From Gordionus sp. m RMFG-2023 (lineage: Eukaryota; Nematomorpha; Gordioida; Chordodea; Parachordodidae): a stretch of 64,000 nt of DNA. Positions 11,913 through 23,375 of the stretch are shown here, piece by piece. Made by a program: the position numbers and the translations under genes. The first letter of the stretch is position 1; each line of letters opens with the position of its first letter. Under the pieces are notes generated by a model. That model saw only the letters and a program-made list of their open reading frames with translations, had not been told where the DNA came from and did no database searches. Where the stretch lies: positions 16,345,561-16,409,560 of the forward strand of contig NC_088775.1 in NCBI RefSeq assembly GCF_954871325.1, written 5' to 3'.

Positions 11913-12457
11913 CAGCGTCTACATGAGCGGGAGGGGTAGGAACAGTTTGAATCCTATTTTTTGTGGGGGTAGGGGGTAAGCTGCTTTAATGGGGGTAGGA
12001 TAAATTTTTTGGGGGGTTATCTATTAAATTTTGAGATGAAATAGGACAAAATTTATTGCTGTAAAAATTAATACTTTTATTATAGAATTATTATAATACA
12101 ATTATCGACCAAATCTATATATTGCAAACAATCATACACATTGTTTTCCAAATAAAACTTTCTGGTATCCTTTTAAATGTCAGCAAGCTCATAATGGCAT
12201 AAATTCATTGTAAATAATGGAGGTTTTGATTGAATTTATTATCTAAAAAATAAATTCTTTATAATCACAAAATTAGTTGGTAGAGATAGATTAATTTAAG
12301 TTATCTTTATAAATTCTCTGAAGAGTATCAATATAATTATAAAGGTCAAAATAAAAATAAAATACCGCCTCCGAAGACGGCGGGGATTTTTAGGGGGGTA
12401 GGCAAAAGTTTTTTAAGGGGGTTTGCATCCAATGAAAATCCTGTCATGTAGACGCTG
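11913..12457. mobile_element. Non-autonomous hAT element (MITE) with perfect 8-bp duplication
   Basis: Termini CAGCGTCTACATGA and TCATGTAGACGCTG, flanked by the exact duplication GGAACTCA (11905-11912 and 12458-12465). Both subterminal regions are rich in GGGGGTAGG-like tracts (left 11930-12020, right 12375-12430). No transposase. The perfect duplication suggests a younger insertion. Confidence 0.9.
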
Positions 12458-12539
12458 GGAACTCAATAAATAGCAGCATTGTGATCACATGTATTTATAT
12501 CATTTATTCTTTTTCAAATATATTTTTATATTCAGATCT

Positions 12540-12642
12540 TATAGAATATTTGACTATTTGACCAGGTCAAATATTCCCCCGTTCAATTAACCTGTCAAAA
12601 TCTAGTTATTTGACTGGTCAATTGACTGACTTGCTAACCCTG
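12540..12642 (-). repeat. hAT terminus fragment (GGTCAAAT type)
   Basis: Read on the minus strand it begins CAGGGTTAGCAAGTCAGTC and continues with repeated TTGACC/GGTCAA motifs, as expected of a hAT end with its own subterminal motif. No matching second end was found. Confidence 0.45.
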
Positions 12643-13001
12643 GCCAAAATTGATTGATAAATTTATAAATATTAAGTCATCAGACAATAAATAAGAATGC
12701 TACCCAGATATTAATTTCACCAGTAAATATCAAGATTTAACACTCAATGATTAATATATTGATAAAGCTGAGTTCCTTATACGCGATTATTATAAAATAA
12801 GAACTTGGAAGAAAAGAATAGGATAGCGAAAAAAGTGTATTTCAATAACAAATTTCATAAACCAGATCTAAGTTTATTAATCATTATATAAATTTTTTAA
12901 GGTTAAAAGAAAATTACAAACTATGTGAATTTAAAAAATATTATTCAAATAATATAATTATAAAAAAATGATTCAAAATAAATTAGTCATTATTAGCAAT
13001 T

Positions 13002-13451
13002 ATCGCGATATTAAATTCTCTATAATATCTTCGCGATATATGTTTCGCGAAATAATTGTCGCTACATTGTCTTCGCGATTTGGGTTTCGCGATAATAACT
13101 TCGCTATAAAATTTTCGCGATTATTGATTCGCGATAAAAGTTTCGCGGTAATGTATTCGCATTAAAGGTTTCGCGATAAAGGTTTCGCTATAAAAAATTC
13201 GCGATATTTGTTTCGCGATATTGTATTCGCGGTAATGTATTCGCTATAAAGGTTTCGCGATAAAGGTTTCGCTATAAAAAATTCGCGGAATAGTATTCAC
13301 TATTATGGATTCGCGATAAAAGTTTCCCTATAAAATCCATTCGCGATAAACGAAATTCGCGATAAACGATATTCGTGATAAACGACATTCGCGATAAACG
13401 ACATTCGCGATAAAAGTTTTGCGAAAAAGTGTTACGCTATAAAAGTTTCGC
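13002..13451. repeat. Right 14-bp TTCGC array
   Basis: Units such as TTCGCGATAAAGGT, TTCGCTATAAAAAA and TTCGCGATATTTGT follow each other at 14 bp. This is the reverse complement of the left array. Near 13340-13410 a variant ATTCGCGATAAACGA repeats several times, showing local amplification. The array ends with TTTCGCTGATTTGACATGG. Confidence 0.9.
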
Positions 13452-13497
13452 TGATTTGACATGGAACCAATTTATTTTGCTTGGGGGGGGGGTGGGG

Positions 13498-14719
13498 GTT
13501 AATAAAGTTTTTTATATATAAGGATATCTCTGATATTTGAATGTATTGCTTTGATCAGTCAAGAACCTTTCATTTATTTGATTTAAAAAAGGTATAAATG
13601 GAGAGATAAGGCTGTTAAAAATTTGATTTAGCGGATTATTTGAAAATATATAGACCAATATTTCGCCAAAAAGCATTTCCTAGGAATTTTCAATGTTTCC
13701 AAGATTTTGCCCTCTTTTGGTAAACTTTAGGGGTTTATTTAATTGAATGAATCACTATTTTAAAAAAAAACAAAGGGGAATAAAGAGACTTTGAGAATAT
13801 GGATAACATTGAAAAGAATAATTAAGATATTAGTCGTTGAATAATTATTTAGCCATTATTCGATCAAATTATTTCAAATAATTCGTATAATTTGAAATTT
13901 TCGGTATTAATTCCTATTGATTAGAAAATACGAATCAAATACGAACAATGCAAAAATTTTATTTAATATTTTTGTTGGCATACGTGGTTTGTCTAAAAAA
14001 TATGCTTGGGTCTCTTATTTAATTCAAATAAAATTAATTCTATTCTTAAAATATTTGATATGATTTCAATATTTTTTTATTAAATGAAGCTGCTATCCAT
14101 TATAAAAACAAAAAACTTAATTTTTTTGCAAATGCACATGGATAAATTCCTAAGGATATTTTGGGAGCATTACCAATAAGTAAGCCCAAGTCATCCTGAC
14201 CTTCTTATGAAAATCGTATACTAACACCTATGGATTTATATAATTATTATCCCGTGAGGATTAATTTAAATTCGTCAGAAATTTAAGTTTTCTTTTTATT
14301 TTGGAAAAATTACTGCATATAACATTTATGTACTATTTTGGCCATAAGGCCAATATTTAAGATACGAGAACTCTAGAACCCGATTTGTCCCAATCTGGTT
14401 TAGCACAAATATAAATAAGTATAATGTATAACTATAGAATAAATCTGTAGGAAAAAAATATATTACAAATATTTATTAAATATGTATCAGTACTAAAAAA
14501 GTATTTTTTATCACAGTAGTTTCATTAAATCTGAATCGTTTTTGGACTAGAAATATAATTGATTTAATATTGAAACTATTATGAAATAACACAGACGAAT
14601 TTAAATCTTCTAACCAGTAACGGGTTCCGTCTAAAGTTACAAATATATAAAAATAAAATCGCTCTAATTGCATTATAAATTAATTAATATCACAATGGTA
14701 TATGTTATTTAATATATAT
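13498..14719. other. AT-rich stretch; one TTCG-type hAT scrap
   Basis: No gene recognised. A piece at about 13838-13960 (ATTATTCGATCAAATTATTT, AATAATTCGTATAATTTG) resembles the TTCG-rich end of the hAT at 16.7 kb. The rest is featureless AT-rich DNA. Confidence 0.45.
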
Positions 14720-16371
14720 CAGAGACCTGCAGAGGTACCATTTGCACGGCCCGGCCCGGTTTAAAATTTTTTAGGCCCGGCCCGGATATTTAAAAAAAAT
14801 TTTTTACGGCCCGGCCCGGATTTAAAAATTTAAGGCCCGGCCCGGCCCGGGTATTTTTTAAAAAAAATTTTTACGGCCCGGCCCGGATTTAAAAATTTAA
14901 TACCCGGCCCGGATATTTTTTAAAAAAAAATTTCAGGCCCGGCTGGGAATTTTTTAAAATTATATTCGACCTGGTATATACAAAAATTCACCTATGAGGT
15001 ATTTTACCATATTTTTCAGCGAGTATTATCGCTTATTATTTAAAAAATACATGTAAAATGCTAATATTTTAAGAATATTATATTGAATTTATAAAAATTA
15101 TAAAACTGTTATTTATAATAATGGATATTTTGAGCATATACTATATTTTATATAGCATTTATAAAAATAAAACTAATATTCATAAAAATGGTAATAATAT
15201 TTGTCATATACTATATTTTATATTACATTTAAAAAAAAATAAAACTAATATTTAATTTATAAAAATGGAAAATATTTTGAGAATATAATATATTGTATTT
15301 AATTTACTATTTAATTTATAAAATAAAAATAAATCGCCATTTAAAAAAATGCATGTATAATAAATAGTATTTTGAAAATATAATCTAATTGCACAATATT
15401 AATATAATTTATTTTATAATATAAATTTTTAACAAAAGAAGATAATTGTATTATATAATATTGTAAAAAAAAATAATGAAAAATGTTGGATTAAAAACTT
15501 TCATGACTCAAGGTAAATATAATAAATGCAATAAATATTTGACAGTTTGCAAAGTAAAAAACCAGCATGATTGACGAAACCTTATACTCAAGAAAGATAT
15601 TAAAAATTCACAAATTATCATGAAGAAAGAGAAGCATATCTACCTTTTCAGGTTGAAGATTACTTCTATTTTCTTCAAGAATTCTCCCAGTAGTGGAAAA
15701 ATTCCGCTCACAGCTTGCACTTAAAGCAGGAATTGCCAATTTTGCTAAAATTGGAAATTCGCTTTGATGAGCCGCCCACCACTCTAACAAATTATCCACC
15801 TTAAATGTTTTATCTATTATTTATGTAATTATAATATTCATCATCGGGTATTGACATATTACCAGAATTACCATCAGAAGTGATATTCCTTTATTTGATT
15901 GTTTTGGTAAAATATATTCTAAAAATTTAGAAATGAATTATAAAAAAATATATTAATAATACTTGAATATTGGGGCTTATTTAAGATATTCCTTTATTTG
16001 ATTGTTTTGGTAAAATATGTTGTAAAAATTTAGATATGAATTATAAAAAAAAATATATTAATACTTTAAATAAATTTGCAGGAAATTAATAATTAGATCG
16101 ATCTGTGGGTTGTTAGGTAGTGTTAACCATCACCCAATATTATATTAATCATAACTATAATATAATATAATCTTATAAACATTAACTCATAATGTAAAAA
16201 TTTTTATAAAAAATATTAAGGCCCGGCCCGGGTTTAACAATCTTAGGCCCGGCCCGGATATATTTTAAAAAAAATTTTTTAGGCCCGGCCCGGCCCGGGT
16301 ATATTTAAAAAATTTAAAATACGGCCCGAACCTGCCCGGGCCGGGCTTAGGGCCGGGCCTGCAGGTCTCTG
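14720..16371 (-). mobile_element. hAT element, GGCCCGG family, with perfect 8-bp duplication
   Basis: Ends CAGAGACCTGCAGAGG and CCTGCAGGTCTCTG are inverted and flanked by ATATATAT on both sides (14712-14719, 16372-16379). That duplication is low-complexity but consistent. Both subterminal regions carry arrays of GGCCCGGCCCGG separated by TTTAAAAATTTAA (left 14748-14945, right 16220-16360). The only coding remnant is the C-terminal dimerisation region. At 1.65 kb it is an internally deleted derivative of an autonomous hAT. Confidence 0.9.
15608..15799 (-). pseudogene. hAT transposase C-terminal dimerisation domain
   Basis: LEWWAAHQSEFPILAKLA, then ALSASCERNFSTTGRI and a NLQPEKVDMLLFLHDNL end. 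This is the hallmark hAT C-terminal domain (WW...P.L..LA...L..P..S...ER.FS..G.i.....L....v..L..l). The frame is open for 63 codons. No other part of the transposase is recognisable in the element, so it is a truncated remnant. Confidence 0.9.
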
Positions 16372-16689
16372 ATATATATTGATCCACTTAATTATTTTGG
16401 TCATTTTGTTGACCTTGATAGTGATGATATATTGAAAATGAGACATAACAATTAGAAAAGTTATATATATATAATCCATGAATGGATTATGATGTTAAAT
16501 ATAATAATAAATTATTTTAGTTTGAATAACAATAAATAAATAAAATATATAAATACTCCCAATAAAAAATAAGATGAAAAAAAAACAAAAATAATTTATA
16601 CAATAATTTAAATTCTCTGTCTGACTGACGCCAGAGTCAATAATAAATAAAAAAATATATTTTTTTAAATATACATACATAGAACTAGG

Positions 16690-18898
16690 CCTACAGAAAA
16701 ACGAATCGAATAATTGCGCTATTCGTATTCGTACGAATAATAAAATCATTATTCGTTTCGATTCGTCGAATATTCGATTCGATTCGAAAATTTTTAAAGC
16801 TTATAAAATATTTTGCAAAAAAATTTTTACAGATGTTTAAAGATGACACTTTTAAGGATTCTCTAAACTAATTGTCATTACAATATAAAAATTTATGGAA
16901 AATAAACGAAATAAAACCCAATGATTTCATATAACGTTAACCAAACAAATTGACCAAAATATCCGATTTTTAGAATTAGAATTGCAAAAAAAAAATATTT
17001 AAACTATTTCTTCAGTCTAATGTTCAAATTTTATTAAAATTTTCTAAAAATGTACAATAATCTCATTATATAAAAATAGAAAATAATACACAAAAATATA
17101 AAATTATAGTAAATCCGAATTTGATAATATCCAATTTTTTAAGCATAAAGTCTTTCTAATAGTTTCCTCCTTCAAAGACATTCTATTTTTCATTATCATA
17201 TTTGTTCCTATTGAGAACAACCGCTCACATGAAGCCGAAGATCCCTGAATTGACAATATATCAGTTGCCATTTTCGACAACACAGGAAAACGATCCCCAT
17301 GCAATCTCCACCATTCTAAGGGACTCTTATTTGAACTGATTCTTATTTCGTTAAGATATGCCTCCACCTCACATACTGATGCGATGTTATTTTGTTTAAA
17401 AATTCTATCCATGTTCGACTGTACTATTATGTTAACTGATGTTGATTTGATATTATATTTTATTTTGTGATCATTATATACATCTTTAAATTTTTCTAAT
17501 AGATTTGTCGTGTCTATGTTATATGTAGTTGGTAATTGCTCAAAAAATTCCATTTTTGATCCAGTATTGTTGATATTATAGTGTGAATATTTGTTAAGTT
17601 ATAATAAGTTTCTATTTTCTCAATCGCACTGATAGAGTTTATAAAATCGAGATCAAATGAATTTAAATGTTCGATTAAAGAAACATAGAAAGGGATGACA
17701 AGATTTAGGGTAGGATATATGTCACCACATATATCTTCGGTAAAATCAAAAAAAAGTCTTTAATTTGTTTTGTATGTTTATTAAAGTAGTCAAATCATTC
17801 TGATAAAAAATAATAATTAGTAAATAAAATAAAAATACTTCGCTCAGTTTTCTTTCTTCGATATCAGATATATCATCATATATCTGAGTCACAACTTCAT
17901 CAATAGCCCTTCTCATTTTAATAGCTCTTTCGACCATTAAATAAGAGCTATTCCATCTGATGGATGTGTCTAATTATAATTTTAAATATTTCATAGGGGG
18001 AAGTAGGGAGGAGCACACATTTTGCATAATATTTGTCTTTGTAAAAGAATTGCGAATAATATTTATGATTGTTCTTAATTTTGATACTTGCCTGTCTACT
18101 TTCTTAAGTATTTCCTGTACTACTAAATTGAGTATATGTGCAAAACATCGCACATGTAGAATTCCACAATTTGGGTGTTTTATACGAAGAATTTTCATGA
18201 AAGTAGAATTAGAGCTAGCATTATCGCAAGTAATTGCTATCTTACTTATGTCGATATTATAATTTTTTATAATTTGAGAAAACTCTCTATAAATATTTTC
18301 ACCAAATCGAATCAGTAAATGGAACTATATCCAATAACAATTATTTCATCTCCCATTTTTCATCAATAAAGTGGCAGGTCAACCCTAAAAATGGTAGATT
18401 AGTAGGGCTTGACCATATATCAGTTGTAAAGTTAATTTAGCATATTAAATTATTTATAATTATTTTAACTTTATTGAATTCTTTATTAAAAATTTCATTC
18501 AATTGACGGTATTGAGCATATTTTTATTTCAGGATTTAAAGCTCTAACGAAGGACTTAAATTCCTGAGTGGCGAGAATTTTAAAAGTTATATTTGACTTT
18601 AGCAAAAATTTTAATAAATAATGCTTAAAATCATCAGCATTTGTTTTGGGTATATCATTTAAATAGTTTCTAATAGTATTATTTTGTTTTTGATGAAATC
18701 TTTTGTTATGATTAATTAGTGCTGACGTAGTTTTTTTCTTGCACATTATCTCCACATTGCATATTTTACATTTAGCTGTTTCTTTTTTAGCATGAAAGAA
18801 TTTTTCCACCTACCATTAAAAGGTTCAGTTTGATCAGAGATTGATGTAGATCTTAAACTATTTGAGGATTGACTATCCTTCACCACATCTTCTTCCAT
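16690..18898 (-). mobile_element. hAT element, TTCG family, decayed
   Basis: Transposase blocks run from about 18898 down to 17104. The left terminus near 16694-16800 has CAGAAAAACGAATCG followed by repeated ATTCG/CGAAT motifs, the family's subterminal signature. No matching right end was found beyond 18900, so the N-terminal flank is lost or unrecognised. Similar TTCG-rich scraps occur at 13.84, 48.7 and 61.82 kb, and a related transposase piece at 23.88-24.22 kb. Confidence 0.8.
17104..18898 (-). pseudogene. hAT transposase (BED finger to dimerisation domain), broken
   Basis: From the N-terminus: a start at 18898 (MEEDVVKDSQ), then after a frame change a BED-type zinc finger (AKCKICN...ALINHNKRFH, 18809-18690). 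A middle block at 18260-17974 carries VRCFAHILNLVVQE, the hAT C.AH.LNL motif. A short MRRAIDE block follows (17937-17850). Then comes a 149-codon C-terminal frame (17553-17104) with LEWWRLHGDRFPVLSKMA and SSASCERLFS. The reading frame changes several times, so no full protein is encoded. Length and order match an ordinary hAT transposase. Confidence 0.85.
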
Positions 18899-20250
18899 CA
18901 AGATTTTATAATTGATCTTTGAATATATTTTAACATTATATCATATAAAATCCAAGTTTACAATCCTTCCTGAAATTCCAGATTAATGACACATTAGAAG
19001 CTGAAAGAAAAAAACAGTAAATTAATTAAACAGTGGCATAGGCATGGGGGGGGGGGGGGGTTTAAAAAATAAAATTATTTTAATTTAATATTTTTATTCC
19101 TATTATGAATTAGCAAAACCTTAGAGAAAATTAGACCTTTCTTTATAAATTCAAATCAAAAATAGCAATATGATATAACTCAAGTTTTGTACGATGACCA
19201 AAATGCCCTCAAAATCGGGATCCCCAGTTCCGCTCCCCGATAATCCTAGGCCATCCAACCCAGTCGACCCCCCCCCACTCCCCCCGAATAGTTGAACAGC
19301 CTACGATCGTGGTCCCACCCATTTCAAACATCATTAGTAATATCGTAATAATTCTTCTAATTATATCCTGTATCCATATTGCACAAGAAATATCTATATA
19401 TAAATATTAATTTGAATATCATAACTACTACTTAAATTAGTCCAACTATTCAGCAAATGACAAACTTTCCTATCGATTTATGCCTTACTTATCTAGTATC
19501 TCCACCAAAGCTAGTCTTTTTGTATTCTTTATCCGAAGACTTGCTTTAATCATATCTTAAGCTAATCTTTTATGTCTTCCAAGTTCTAATTACGATTGTC
19601 CCTTGTCTAGTATTCTTAGCTTCTAACGACTGCTTGTATCAGATTAACACTTTATTGCCATTACAAATTTTGTTTCTTCTAATAACAGATATAAATTCTT
19701 GACATTTATCATCTATTTGACGATAACTTGTACCCTATTAACACCTACTCCTCATTCACTATGTTGGTCAACAATTATCGATTGATTTTATCTTTCTTTT
19801 AAACTTTTATTTCTTCCAAAGTCATTCTGAAATAATCCTGATAAATTATTCTAGTTTGTTGCTTGTTTCTAACAATCTCTAGATTGATTAGCGTTTAAAC
19901 TCTTTAACATCTTGATTATAACTTGTAATTGATTAACAATTATCGATTAATTCTAATCTCTTTTTCAACTTTGTTTCTTCTATTAACATCATGAAATTCT
20001 CTTGATAAATTATCCTCGTTTCAGTTTTTTGTTTATAATGATCTCTTATAATTGATTAACGCTTTATTGTCGATTAATTCTAGCCTTCTTTATTTTTTGT
20101 TTTACCAGCGTGGAATTTTTGAAAAGTTATCCTAACTTGTCACTTGTTTTAAGTTTTCTCTTGTAAATTTTTGATGCATTATCTCGGTAAACGATTGCCG
20201 ATTGTTTAATCATTATAATTTTTAGCACTTGTTTAAAAACAACTTTTTAT
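18899..20250. other. Non-coding stretch: G-run and degenerate repeats
   Basis: A G-run follows CAGTGGCATAGGCATGGGGG at about 19032-19061, which looks like one end of a hAT MITE; the partner end is missing. From about 19540 to 20210 diverged units recur at roughly 130-165 bp spacing, each with a CAATTATCGATTRATTYTA or TTATTGTCGATTAATTCTA block. These look like an old tandem repeat. No gene recognised. Confidence 0.45.
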
Positions 20251-20253
20251 AAT

Positions 20254-20430
20254 CATTATAGTTTTCATACACACGTTGTTGAAAAACCAATGAAATCTAA
20301 TCATTATAGTTTTCGCACACACTTTTTTGAACAACCATTGAAATCAAATCATTATGATTTTACACACACGTTGTTGACACACCAATGAAATCTAATCAAT
20401 ATAGTTTACGCACACAGGTTGTTGAAAAGA
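20254..20430. repeat. Minisatellite, about 48-bp unit, nearly four copies
   Basis: AATCATTATAGTTTT, then ACACACGTTGTTGA and CCAATGAAATC, recur in register three times, with a fourth partial copy (AATCAATATAGTTTACGC). Copies differ by a few substitutions. No coding content. Confidence 0.85.
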
Positions 20431-20439
20431 AACTAACAT

Positions 20440-23375
20440 CGATATATATCTAACGCATGTTATTTCTCCTATTATTAGAATAATGTTGCATAATTGATTT
20501 AAATCTTACTAATGATCCAAAATAAAAATCCGATCTCTAATTGATGCGGCATGAATTTTCTAATAATGAAAGCCGTTTCTCTTCCTAAAGTTTTGGTTAA
20601 TCAACAACCTGATATTTTAATATTATTAACTTAAACAAATTTTATTGACATGTGAAATCCTTGAGACTGTTTTATCTCGCACAGCCCTTAGTATAAAAGC
20701 TAAACGTAAATTTTTAATAGGAATTTAATTACAACATCAACATATTTATATTTTTTTTCATAATTAATTTAAAAAACGAAGCGTTTTTTCTTTTTCAAAA
20801 TTTCACAAATGGTATTTAATCAAGATTCACTTTATCAGAATTGTAATTTTCTTCTAATTATATTTTATGACATCTGATAAGCTTAATAGAAATTATTGGT
20901 CTCATGGTGAGATGAAAGATTATTATTTTTAAAAATAATATTATTTTAATGGCAGCATACCTGAACTGCTGAGCAACAAATTATCTTAATCCTCCAATTC
21001 ATAGATTAAAATATAAAAAAAATTATAAAGCCAACTTCCTTTATCTTGGGTGAGAGAATAAGGGAAAAAATAATTAAATAAAATTTGGCCGCTGCTTAGT
21101 AAATTAATAAATGATCCTGGCATCCCTTGACTTATTTTCTTCAACTATTCGCTTTCCTAATAATTTTATGAATATTCTAAATAACACCAATTTTTTTTAT
21201 TATTTTACTTCAGTTTAATTATTTTCGCTTTTCGCTATAATATTTAAAATCGGACTTGTATCTTCAAAAGAAATTATCGAATTAGAAAGGTTGGACAAAT
21301 TTTTTTCAGATCGGTTTTGTTTTTTTAAATATTTTGGCTTTTATCACGAGTTTGAAAAAATCTTTAAAAAATTTTTGAACAAAATCTAATTTTTTTTTTT
21401 AATAACTAAGATTCTGATCACCTAAAAATGCCAAAATTATTATATGTAAGTCTTTTGTAATTTTCATACATAAAAAATATTTCAAGATAATATTAAAAAT
21501 TTGATCTTGACAAATTTCGATATCTTACATCTTGCATAAAAAAAATTTTTTTAATAATTTTTTTTTTCAAACAAGAAAATTTACATACGTAAATTAAATT
21601 ATGATGAATAAAATGAAAAATTATATATCTAGAAGAGGATATTAAATTATAATGAATGAAGGTACACATAATTAAAATTTAGATCTTTAAATCACTAGAG
21701 AATTATCAGAGACAGCTTTATTTAATATATTACATTAATAAAAATAATATTTAGCCAACATTTATAAAAATAAATTGAAGGAATTTCCATGAAAATAATC
21801 TAAATTTTTTGTAAGCATCATTTTTTTATAAGGTAAAATAAAGATATGGCCATAATATATATATCTAAAATTTTCAAAATTTATGAAGGCATTTAACCAA
21901 GGGAGTGGACTAAAGATTGTCAATAAAATTTATAGGGAAAAAATCCATCTAATAGCCCCCCCCCATCTTAGCAAAATCCTGGATACTTCTATGACTATCA
22001 CTATGTTTCCTTAAAGTTTCAAAACATTTGAAATAAGTTTTAGACGCATTCTTTAAAATATATTTCATACAACTTTATATAACATTTATATTTTTCTACA
22101 AGTTTATTTTCGAAGTTTAGAAAGCGGAAAAACAAATGTTATATATATATCAGAATTGTAAATAATGGCAATGAGTTCTAATAGTAGAAGCTAATAATCG
22201 GAAAAAATTTGCCCTTTTTCAGCGGTACTAACTAACACTCTTTATAATATTATATAAAAAAAATTATATGAAGAAAATGCTTGAGAATTGAAATTTTTTT
22301 TCAAGATTAAAATTTTTTACTTATAAAAAATTTTTTACAAAAAAACGATTTGAAATTTTTGGTAAAATTTTGGTTTTTTTTATTTTGTTAATTAATATTT
22401 ATAGGTTGTTTATATCTTTTTTTTGGTTATAAATTATAACACCTTTTAAAACGGAGAAATTATATAAGAAACTAATATTAGCTTAAAATCATACAAATAA
22501 TAATTTTATTGCATTAGGAAAAATAATTTTAAAAATAAAATATAAATTTGGTTTTTTTTTATTGAAAATAATCACACTAATATAATTGGTAGAGATAATT
22601 TAAGAAATTATCCAAATTAGAACAATTAATCCATAATATAAATACTATTGATGAAATCAAAGTAAGATAAATTATAGAGAGAAATTCGCTCAATTATTTA
22701 CCTCTAAACTAGGACCATTCTTTAACAAATTAGAATCCTCTTACCAGTTATTTTTCCATTAATCTACAAATATTGTTATTTCTCTTCAAAAAATCACTCC
22801 TACCACCCCTAATGTGGACACTGCCTGATGGGCTCCAACACCTATAGAGAAGCCATTTGTTATTCTACATCCCGGCTGCATATTCGTTGTAGGCCTTTCT
22901 TGCATATATATTATATTATATTTATAAAGGAACTCAAGGTTCTTTTCTGAATCAAAATCTCAATTATAAAATAAATTTAAAAAATGAAAAAAGAGTTTGG
23001 GCCATAAAATTCGATATTATAATTCTCTAATTGATTGTGTTTATTGATCAAATCCTATTAAAAATTGGAATTTCGATTCAAAATTATAGAAAAGAATACT
23101 TATTTTTGCGACTATAAATGAAAGGTTAAGGAAAAAATAGCAATGATACTATATATTTGTTTATTGTTAATAATATTAAAAATCCGAGGAAAAATCACGA
23201 TAAGATAAAATGTAAAGAAAATAATACAAATTAATAGCTAGTAAATAATAGTAAATAAATCGTATTTCAATAAACAAAAAGAAGACTGTTACTTATTTTT
23301 TATTTTCAAAAAAAAATGTTCAAATATAACCAGGATATAAAATTTTTAGGAAAAATTTGTATTTCTTCGTAAAAA
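20440..23375. other. Long AT-rich stretch, nothing recognised
   Basis: Mostly A/T runs and no frames of note on either strand. A C-run lies near 21956-21964. This is downstream of the eIF3b stop codon, so its right-hand end would hold the 3' untranslated region and polyadenylation site. Confidence 0.5.

Larger units (their letters stand above)
5617..13497. mobile_element. Composite block bracketed by inverted 14-bp repeat arrays (possible large transposon)
   Basis: Two arrays of the same 14-bp motif in opposite orientation bound this stretch. Each array is capped on its outer side by a similar sequence (RTCAAWTCAGCGAAACTTT) and then a C-run (left, 5629-5642) or G-run (right, about 13482-13497). 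That symmetry is what a transposon with long subterminal repeat arrays would show. The interior after subtracting the hAT foldback and the 545-bp hAT MITE is about 4 kb. It contains only a hAT C-terminal fragment at 7509-7784, which need not belong to it. No target duplication was found. Superfamily unknown; hAT is a guess. Confidence 0.4.
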
